Shown: positions 1 through 6,036 of the stretch, in pieces
How the letters are laid out: each line of letters begins with the position of its first letter
Position numbering within the stretch: the stretch's first letter is position 1
NCBI GenBank assembly: GCA_013695775.1
Contig: JACCZV010000139.1
Span: forward strand, 1 to 8,052
Reading direction: 5' to 3'
Origin: Chitinophagales bacterium
Lineage (GTDB): Bacteria; Bacteroidota; Bacteroidia; Chitinophagales; UBA10324
Length of the DNA stretch: 8,052 nucleotides
Notes under the pieces: generated by a model
What the model was told of the DNA's origin: nothing
The model's database searches: none
Seen by the model: only the letters and a program-made list of their open reading frames with translations
Made by a program: the position numbers and the translations under genes

Positions 1-949
1 TTTCGTTTGAGGTGTCGCTGTCGATTCCATCAATACCAAAATCCCAGTGATAGATTGTTCCGCCAAAACTATTATTCTCGAATGTTATAGTACTGCTGCT
101 GCAGTTATTGACGATGTTAGGAGTGCTTGCAATTACTGAGGGCTGACATGTTGTGACATTGAATTGAAAATCCCGTTTATGCTCTGAGAGAAGTACTCCG
201 TTCCGATATTCCGTCACGCACACTCCCACTACAAACTGACCCACTGTAGTAGGAGTAGCAGTGAGCAGGCCTGTTGTAGGATCAATTGCCATGGGAGGGT
301 TCCCCCCTAGTGGATCTGTCGCAGAGTAAGGAGATAAAAAAGTTACAAAGCCATAGGGTGGCGGAGGGGGAGGTGTACCAGGTAAAGGTTGCGGATCTAA
401 AGAACTTGCACCTACAAAGGGAGCACATAATTCATATACCAATGAATCTCCATCTGCATCAGTTGCTGAATGATCGAATGAGAGGGGCTGATTTACGCAT
501 ATCACTGTAGGAGGAAAATTATTAAAAGCAGGGCTGCTGTTGCATTCAGCAAGTGCGGAATCAGGAATTACTGCCAGGTAAGTGGCCCCTGTATTCATTG
601 GGTCAACAATGTTAGTAATGCTGTTGTTGCGGCAGCATCGTACATATACAAGAGAGTATCCACCCTCTAAAGGTGGCAGGTTAACATTGAAAGTATAGAC
701 TGCCTCTTCTACACAAATTCCTGGTGGAACTATAAGACAGGGATCGTTCGCATTGTTTGGTAAGGTATCCGATCCCGGAAACGGTATGCTTAATGTTTGT
801 ACGTTGGTTCCGTTAGCGTCGAAGATGAAAACATAAGCCGGATCATCGTATGCTGCAAGACCATTAAAACAATCACGATAGATCTTTAATGTGAGCGTGT
901 AATCATTATTCCCCAGGCATTCATAGCTCATCTCTCCGCCAACAATGTG
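1..949 (-). repeat. Diverged tandem gene duplication (mate at 2602-3561)
   Basis: The first 949 bases encode the same module as 2602-3561 in the same orientation, from the HIVGGE motif into the first PKD domain. Short runs are nearly identical in DNA, for example around 870-895 and 3471-3496, where both encode YRDCFNGLAAYDDP. The signal peptides, the proline-rich loop and the sequence after the NVTTC motif differ more. This marks a tandem duplication of at least the N-terminal module, followed by substantial divergence. How far the similarity continues toward the C-terminus cannot be seen because the left copy is cut by the window edge. Confidence 0.85.
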
Positions 950-1021
950 TGAAGCATGAGATATTAAAGTTTGAAATGAGAAGACTGCTGCACACAGCAA
1001 GAATCGTAAACAATTTTTCAT
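1..1021 (-). CDS. Secreted PKD-domain surface protein, tandem paralog, 3' end missing
   Basis: An open frame of 340 codons begins at ATG 1021-1019 and runs to the left edge without a stop, so the C-terminus is missing. An in-frame TAA at 1045-1043 fixes this ATG as the only possible ATG start. Residues 1-24 form a signal peptide (MKNCLRFLLCAAVFSF, then a small-residue region). From HIVGGE at 25 onward the protein aligns with its upstream neighbour at roughly 60-65% identity by hand over about 270 residues, including all twelve mature cysteines (35, 51, 95, 103, 129, 130, 160, 175, 199, 268, 292, 307). Residues 181-265 carry a cadherin-like pattern (DHSATDADGDSLVY, then IDPTTGLLTATPT). A PKD domain starts near 300, with WDFG at 326-329, and is cut by the edge. 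Six consecutive prolines lie at 217-222. By analogy with its neighbour it should continue into more PKD or Ig-like repeats and a T9SS sorting domain, but this is not visible. The exact ligand or role is unknown; adhesin-like surface function is an inference. Confidence 0.9.
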   Translation of the reverse strand, partial: MKNCLRFLLCAAVFSFQTLISHASHIVGGEMSYECLGNNDYTLTLKIYRDCFNGLAAYDDPAYVFIFDANGTNVQTLSIPFPGSDTLPNNANDPCLIVPPGICVEEAVYTFNVNLPPLEGGYSLVYVRCCRNNSITNIVDPMNTGATYLAVIPDSALAECNSSPAFNNFPPTVICVNQPLSFDHSATDADGDSLVYELCAPFVGASSLDPQPLPGTPPPPPPYGFVTFLSPYSATDPLGGNPPMAIDPTTGLLTATPTTVGQFVVGVCVTEYRNGVLLSEHKRDFQFNVTTCQPSVIASTPNIVNNCSSSTITFENNSFGGTIYHWDFGIDGIDSDTSNE

Positions 1022-1050
1022 GCAATGTTTTGTTTTTACTAATTAATTAA

Positions 1051-3669
1051 TCAACGTAATAATACAACATTTCCTTTTACGAAGTATGCCTTGTCCGTGG
1101 TTCCTGATTTACCTGAAAGAACATATACATAGGTGCCCATTTTCTCATCTTTGCCTTTATGGCGGCCATCCCACCCTTTCGCAAGATCATGCGTAACAAA
1201 GACCATCTCACCCCACCGGTTGAAAACCTTAAAGCTTTCAGCGTTGAATATTCCAAGAACGACCGGCTGAAAATAATCATTTAAGCCATCACCATTGGGT
1301 GTAAATGCATTTGGAAAATCCACCAATGGATCTTCTATCACCGAAACCTTTGTGCTATCAGAGAGCGGACATCCTTCCACACTCAACGCATTAATTTTAT
1401 AGGTTATAGATTGCAGAGGTGTGGAGATGGGATTAAATATTGAGACATCATTCAGCCAGGCAGCGGGTAACCATTGATAATATTCCGCTCCAATGGAATA
1501 AAGCTGTGCACTTGTGCCCAGATAGATGATTGTATCCGGAGTTGTAATTAAGGGAGGCGGATCAAAGACTGTAACGGTTAAGGAATCCTCAAGAATTAAA
1601 GGGCATCCCGTAGAATCAGATGCGGTAAGATGATACACCGTTGTAGCCTGGGGAAATACAACAGGATTTTCCGATGCCGGATCAGAAAGTGTCTCCGGTG
1701 GATCCCATGAATAAGATGTGCCACAGCATGCAGTGATCATAATGCTATCCCCAATGCAAATTGCCTGATCAATACCAGCGGAAATTTCAGGAAAGGGATT
1801 CACCTGAATATAAACCGAATCAGAATCAATGCAGGAGCTAATGAATGTAGTCATCATATAAAGAGTGGATGCACCGGGCGCCGCAATAGGATTTGAAATA
1901 TTAGGATCTGAGAGCCCAGCAGAAGGCGTCCAGTTAAAATATACCGCACCAGATCCGTTTAGCTGCACCAGTCCACCCGGACAAATGACGGTATCCGGAC
2001 CTGCAACTGCCTCAAGATTATCATAAACATCTATAAGTACTACAGCAGTATCCTCACAGCCCCATTGATTGGTGACAGTAAGTGTATAGCTTGTAGTTAC
2101 CTCAGGACTAGCCAATGGTGATTGCAGGGTATCGCTGCTCAGAGCGTATGCCGGCGACCATTGATAATTACCCAACCCGCTCCCCGTCAATTGGATGGTG
2201 TCGAGGTGGCATATAAGAGTATCCGGATCGGCAAACGCTTCCGGCTTCTCATTAATGGTAATTACACCACTTACAGTATCAAGACATCCTAAATCGGTAC
2301 CCACCACCAATTCCACAAAAAAACTACCTATGGTATCGTATGCGTGTATGGGATTCTGCTCCAAGGCTGATGTGCCATCACCAAATGTCCAGAACCAATT
2401 ATTTATGTCACCTACACTTGCAATAGATTGATCGGTGAATAAAAGTGAATCAGTTGTACATCCATTTGGAAACATAATATTGGCGTCAAGCACGGGATAT
2501 ACATAAACAATTCCATAGGCTGTATCGCCACAAGCTGAGCCGGGATTTACAATTAAGGTGATGTTATAAAGACCAGTGTCTGGAAATGTAAAGACTGGTA
2601 TTGCAGCCGTTGATGTATCATCGGTAAGTGAGGGCACACCAAAATCCCAGAGATAAGTTATGGCGTTGGTGCTATTATTTGGAAAATAAAAAGTGAATCC
2701 ATCGCAGGAATTAAACACAGCAGGACTTAAAATGCTGTTGGTGCCTCCATTTATTGAAGCGGTGGCTGAAGCACAGGTAGTGACATTAAATTGAAAATCA
2801 CGCCGGTGAATAGAAAGCAAGTTTCCGTTTCTATACTCCTCCACGCAGACTCCAACAACATATTGTCCTGCATCAGTGGGGGTAACGGTGAGCAACCCCG
2901 TTACAGGGTCAATCTGCATTGGGGGAGCACCTCCCATAGGGTTGGTAGCTGAATAGGGCGGAACAAATACAACATTGGTATATGGAACGGGAGGATAGGG
3001 ATATGGAACAAAATCATCAGCACCATCATAAGGATTACACAATACATATACCAGAGAATCTCCATCCGGATCCATTGCTGAATGATCAAAAATGAATGGT
3101 TCATTTACACAGATCAGGGTTGGCGGAAAGTTAACGAAGAATGGACTGCTGTTACAAATCGCTAAAGAAGAATCAGGCATCGTTGCCTCATATGTCGCTC
3201 CTGTGACTTCGGGATTCACAATATTTACTATACTGATATTTCTGCAACATCTCTGATATACCAGTGTGTAACCTTCCGGTATTGGTGGCAAATAAACTTC
3301 GTAAGTAAAAACTGCTTCCTCTACGCATATATTCGGCGGAATGATCAGACATGGATTTCCTGTATTGTTAGATAACTGCGTTGCTCCAGGAAAAGGTATG
3401 GGCAATACAATGTAGAAACCTGTGCTATTATTATATATGAAAACATTGGTAGGATCATCATATGCGGCCAGACCATTGAAGCAATCACGATAGACTTTAA
3501 GTGTGACCTCATAATTATTATTTCCAAGACAGGTATAGCCTAATTCACCACCTACTATATGGGTTGAAAGGGATGATTTAGGCAGGAATAGAAGCCCTGC
3601 CGGCATAAGGAAGAAAAATAACTTTAATTGATAAACCCGAAATGGGTAAATATGTAAAAACTTTACCAT
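1051..3669 (-). CDS. Multidomain PKD/Ig-like surface protein with T9SS type B sorting domain
   Basis: Residues are numbered from the GTG at 3672 that precedes ATG 3669; I prefer the ATG, giving 872 residues. An in-frame TGA just upstream (3681-3679) excludes earlier starts. A long hydrophobic signal region ends near residue 37. Residues 38-300 are a cysteine-rich module starting HIVGGE, shared with the downstream paralog, with a cadherin-like segment at 195-265. PKD domains follow at about 320-393 (LWDFG) and 396-475 (WTFGDG). Four Ig-like repeats of about 75 residues lie at 478-552, 554-625, 629-702 and 707-779. The last 90 residues form a gliding-motility-associated C-terminal domain (CHU_C, T9SS type B): FPNAFTPNGDGLND at 786-799, KVFNRWGEMVF, GWDGRHKG, and the terminal KGNVVLLR. 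In known T9SS bacteria this domain directs export across the outer membrane and surface attachment. Adhesion is the likely broad role, but no ligand can be named. The gene lies 43 bp after the VCBS protein gene and 29 bp before its paralog. Confidence 0.95.
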   Translation of the reverse strand: MVKFLHIYPFRVYQLKLFFFLMPAGLLFLPKSSLSTHIVGGELGYTCLGNNNYEVTLKVYRDCFNGLAAYDDPTNVFIYNNSTGFYIVLPIPFPGATQLSNNTGNPCLIIPPNICVEEAVFTYEVYLPPIPEGYTLVYQRCCRNISIVNIVNPEVTGATYEATMPDSSLAICNSSPFFVNFPPTLICVNEPFIFDHSAMDPDGDSLVYVLCNPYDGADDFVPYPYPPVPYTNVVFVPPYSATNPMGGAPPMQIDPVTGLLTVTPTDAGQYVVGVCVEEYRNGNLLSIHRRDFQFNVTTCASATASINGGTNSILSPAVFNSCDGFTFYFPNNSTNAITYLWDFGVPSLTDDTSTAAIPVFTFPDTGLYNITLIVNPGSACGDTAYGIVYVYPVLDANIMFPNGCTTDSLLFTDQSIASVGDINNWFWTFGDGTSALEQNPIHAYDTIGSFFVELVVGTDLGCLDTVSGVITINEKPEAFADPDTLICHLDTIQLTGSGLGNYQWSPAYALSSDTLQSPLASPEVTTSYTLTVTNQWGCEDTAVVLIDVYDNLEAVAGPDTVICPGGLVQLNGSGAVYFNWTPSAGLSDPNISNPIAAPGASTLYMMTTFISSCIDSDSVYIQVNPFPEISAGIDQAICIGDSIMITACCGTSYSWDPPETLSDPASENPVVFPQATTVYHLTASDSTGCPLILEDSLTVTVFDPPPLITTPDTIIYLGTSAQLYSIGAEYYQWLPAAWLNDVSIFNPISTPLQSITYKINALSVEGCPLSDSTKVSVIEDPLVDFPNAFTPNGDGLNDYFQPVVLGIFNAESFKVFNRWGEMVFVTHDLAKGWDGRHKGKDEKMGTYVYVLSGKSGTTDKAYFVKGNVVLLR
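1336..2241 (-). repeat. Four tandem Ig-like repeats within the type B cargo gene
   Basis: Residues 478-779 of the 872-residue surface protein hold four diverged units of about 75 residues. The shared pattern is PDTxIC.G near the start, Y.W.P then LS or LN in the middle, NP.A.P or a similar NP/SP step, TxYxLT, and a GC pair element before the final strand. Each unit appears to carry one cysteine near its start and one near its end (488/539, 564/614, 639/690); the fourth has tyrosine 717 in place of the first cysteine and keeps only 768. The third has an extra vicinal pair, C649-C650. These units resemble the PKD/Ig-like repeats that space T9SS adhesin heads away from the cell surface. Identity between units is low at DNA level, so this is an old duplication. 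Confidence 0.75.
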
Positions 3670-3712
3670 CACAGCATTTCATTAAATAGAAGGAAGCTCT
3701 GCTCATGCCGCA

Positions 3713-5947
3713 TCAATGAATGATAATTACTTTAACAATACTCTGGTGGTAGCTGGTACACAACTGCAACAAATATACACCTGAGGGAACATCCTGCAAC
3801 CCAATATTGAAATTATTGATTGATAATTTATATTTTTTAATTAATACTTTTTCGCCAAAGCAATTTATTAAAGACATCGTTAAAGCCGTGCCCATCATTT
3901 CCTGAGGTATAGAAATATGAAAGTTATCGGATGCCGGATTTGGAAATATGGCAACCTGCACATCGGAAACCAGGGGCTCCACAGCCACATTAAGCGCTTC
4001 ATTATAATAGCTAACTCCTCCCCTATAATTTCCTACAAGCAATTCAATTTTCCCATCGTTATCTAAATCAGCTCCTGACGGGCTTGATCTTAAGCCCATT
4101 CTTATTCCGGAATAAATAGAATCAGCTTTAGTAAATGTTCCGTTGAGATTGTTTTCAATATTAGTGTACCTGAAGATAAATCCACGCTCACTGCCAACAA
4201 GCAATGTATATTCCCCGAGGGAATCTAACTCACAAAGATAAGGGCTCGAATAGCCAGTTAAATAACCCTGCTGCCGAACATCTACACCTCCAAAAAAACT
4301 ATTGGTAAGTATAAAGATGGGAGTTGTTGAGGTTCCTGTATTTTGATAATAATTCAAATTACCATCCTTCTCCCCGATAAGAAGATCTTGCAACCCATCA
4401 CGATTTACATCCACTACCTGCGGAGTGCTAAAATTTCCTACGTCTATGCCACCATAATTTTCAGCCATAAAAATAAAATCAGCGGCATTGCCGGGAGTGG
4501 CTATATTTTGTAAATACAACAGTGTTCCATCGTTCCGACCTGTGATCATGTCCTCATCGCCATCACCATCCAAATCTCCGAATGCAGGGCGAATAAACAA
4601 TACATTCAATGATGACAGATTTTCATAATCATTCGTGATCAGTTGAAATGCAGGATGCGTTGCATCGCCAATATTTATGAAATAAGCAATTTCACCAACA
4701 TAATTATTCACAGCCGTTGTGTCGAAATAGCCATAATTTCCAATTAACATATCCTGCAGGCCATCGTTGTCCACATCAAAAAATACTGGTTGCGACCCTT
4801 CGCCAACATCTATCATCTCATCAACAAGGAAAGTATTGGTTTGGTAGTTGAAATCTGCCGTAATTGAATTCCCTTCATTTTTATAATACCAAACACAGTT
4901 ATAATTTTCAGAACCTTGCCAGTTAGAGGAGACTATGAGATCCTTTAAGCCATCGTTATTAATATCTGCCAGGAAGGGAGCCGGAAAAACAAAAATATTC
5001 GCAGAAAAATCATATGAGGGGAAAAGTGTATCCTGGCTAATCATATGCGCATCATCAGGTGTTCCACCATTAACCAGATAAACAAGATTTGTAAAAGAGA
5101 TATCACCTGTAATAAGCTCCAGATCATTGTCGCCATCATTATCGAAAGCAAGCAGCGTAGACCCAGTATGCCGCAATTGCTCTATACCGGACATAGTTCC
5201 TAAAACCTCATTATTTTTACGGGGAACTTTAAAGAAGGGGCATGGTACATTCAGTGAATCTTCCCTGCGAAATCCACTTTCGAAGAAATCACCCCAGCAA
5301 TCATCTTGTAACTTATAACTTAGGCCGTTACACCCACTACCGGTTTCCTGCGACAGGTTTTCAAAATACATCACATATCCCCCAGCCTGCTGAAAAGTCA
5401 GTACATCTTTATCGCCGTCATTATTTACGTCTACAACTGCTGGAATGTCTGCTGAGCTCACATAGAGGTTCACATCGAAGGATTGTTGAGAATACTCAAG
5501 CAAGCTATCCTGAAGTACAAACTGAATCGTATTATTCATATCAAAAAAACCACTAAATACACGGATGCCTGTAGCCGGATTATTCGTGAATGTGAAAATA
5601 TCCTGTACATTATCGCAGTTGTAATCTACAAGCAATACCCAATTTTCAAGGAATGGAAAATTATTTTCAAACTCCGGTGCATAAATATAATCCACCGTGT
5701 TTATCGTGCCCCCATTTAAGAAAGTATAGACTTTATCTCCCGTTCTATCAAATATAAAAAGATCCTGAATGCCATCTCCATTCAAATCTACTTCAGAAAA
5801 TTGTGCATTGTTGAGTCCACCGGCCCAGGGATACTTTATCGTTAATCCTGATAAGTTTTTTACTGTAACAGATTGGTCGATGGCATATTGAGATGAAGCA
5901 AAACCATATAGTAAGAGAAAAATTATTATAAGTAAATTAACCTTCAT
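3713..5947 (-). CDS. Secreted FG-GAP/VCBS repeat protein with T9SS type A sorting domain
   Basis: The 744-residue product starts at ATG 5947 with a clear signal peptide (MKVNLLIIIFLLLYGFASS, cleavage probably near residue 19). The body is built from repeats centred on calcium-binding loops of the type DxNxDGxxD followed by LxxGxxxG. Nine are visible, beginning at D54, D108, D173, D269, D328, D391, D458, D513 and D627; the one at 108 is degenerate and a tenth near 574 (ELDSLGEY) has lost its acidic residues. Such FG-GAP/VCBS repeats fold as integrin-like beta-propeller blades. A segment at 195-260 with cysteines 206, 217 and 236 interrupts the repeats. Residues 661-744 form a T9SS type A (Por secretion tail) domain with IFPNPASD at 667-674 and GVYLLQL near 723. 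The protein should therefore cross the outer membrane through T9SS and stay on the surface or be released. Its ligand is unknown. It is the first of three closely spaced secreted-protein genes, 89 bp after the TamL-like gene. Confidence 0.95.
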   Translation of the reverse strand: MKVNLLIIIFLLLYGFASSQYAIDQSVTVKNLSGLTIKYPWAGGLNNAQFSEVDLNGDGIQDLFIFDRTGDKVYTFLNGGTINTVDYIYAPEFENNFPFLENWVLLVDYNCDNVQDIFTFTNNPATGIRVFSGFFDMNNTIQFVLQDSLLEYSQQSFDVNLYVSSADIPAVVDVNNDGDKDVLTFQQAGGYVMYFENLSQETGSGCNGLSYKLQDDCWGDFFESGFRREDSLNVPCPFFKVPRKNNEVLGTMSGIEQLRHTGSTLLAFDNDGDNDLELITGDISFTNLVYLVNGGTPDDAHMISQDTLFPSYDFSANIFVFPAPFLADINNDGLKDLIVSSNWQGSENYNCVWYYKNEGNSITADFNYQTNTFLVDEMIDVGEGSQPVFFDVDNDGLQDMLIGNYGYFDTTAVNNYVGEIAYFINIGDATHPAFQLITNDYENLSSLNVLFIRPAFGDLDGDGDEDMITGRNDGTLLYLQNIATPGNAADFIFMAENYGGIDVGNFSTPQVVDVNRDGLQDLLIGEKDGNLNYYQNTGTSTTPIFILTNSFFGGVDVRQQGYLTGYSSPYLCELDSLGEYTLLVGSERGFIFRYTNIENNLNGTFTKADSIYSGIRMGLRSSPSGADLDNDGKIELLVGNYRGGVSYYNEALNVAVEPLVSDVQVAIFPNPASDNFHISIPQEMMGTALTMSLINCFGEKVLIKKYKLSINNFNIGLQDVPSGVYLLQLCTSYHQSIVKVIIIH

Positions 5948-5979
5948 GAATTGGGAATTTCAAAAAAGGAAAGTTACAT

Positions 5980-6026
5980 AAAAAGGAATCACTATTACTA
6001 ACAAAACGAAGCAATGCCTTAGTGAT
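5980..6026 (-). terminator. Weak inverted repeat with T-run after the TamL-like gene
   Basis: In the 89-bp spacer the arms TAGTGAT (6026-6020 on the plus strand as tagtgat) and its complement (5988-5994, atcacta) are a perfect 7-bp inverted repeat with a 25-base loop. Read on the minus strand, the second arm is followed after four bases by five Ts (5984-5980). An alternative 5-bp stem (ACTAA/TTAGT) could form inside the same region. The stem is short, AT-rich and widely looped, so this is at best a leaky terminator or attenuator between the TamL-like gene and the VCBS gene. No convincing Bacteroidota promoter (TTTG, about 20 bases, TAnnTTTG) was found in the same spacer; the closest match is poor. 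Confidence 0.25.
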
Positions 6027-6036
6027 GCAAACGATC

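Noticed and set aside
286..510. Plus-strand open frame of 74 codons
   Set aside because: It lies wholly inside the minus-strand partial paralog gene, which has a signal peptide and strong similarity to its neighbour. The plus-strand product shows no recognisable pattern.
1040..1049. Perfect 10-bp palindrome taattaatta in the 29-bp spacer
   Set aside because: It is pure AT in an AT-rich spacer, has no loop or T-run suited to a terminator, and matches no operator I recognise.
1077..1280. Minus-strand open frame in another phase, and similar ones at 2901-3104 and 3345-3527
   Set aside because: They overlap the type B cargo gene in a shifted frame and encode no recognisable domain.
2195..2431. 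Plus-strand open frame of 78 codons
   Set aside because: It is antisense to the second PKD domain and first Ig-like repeat of the type B cargo gene, with no recognisable product.
5127..5719. Three overlapping plus-strand open frames of 63-104 codons
   Set aside because: All are antisense to the VCBS repeat gene, whose calcium-loop motifs run through the same bases. They have no domain pattern.
5970..6008. Possible promoter (TTTTG, 21 bases, TATGTAAC on the minus strand) ahead of the VCBS gene
   Set aside because: The -7 element matches TAnnTTTG at only three of its six defined positions, so it is not distinguishable from chance.
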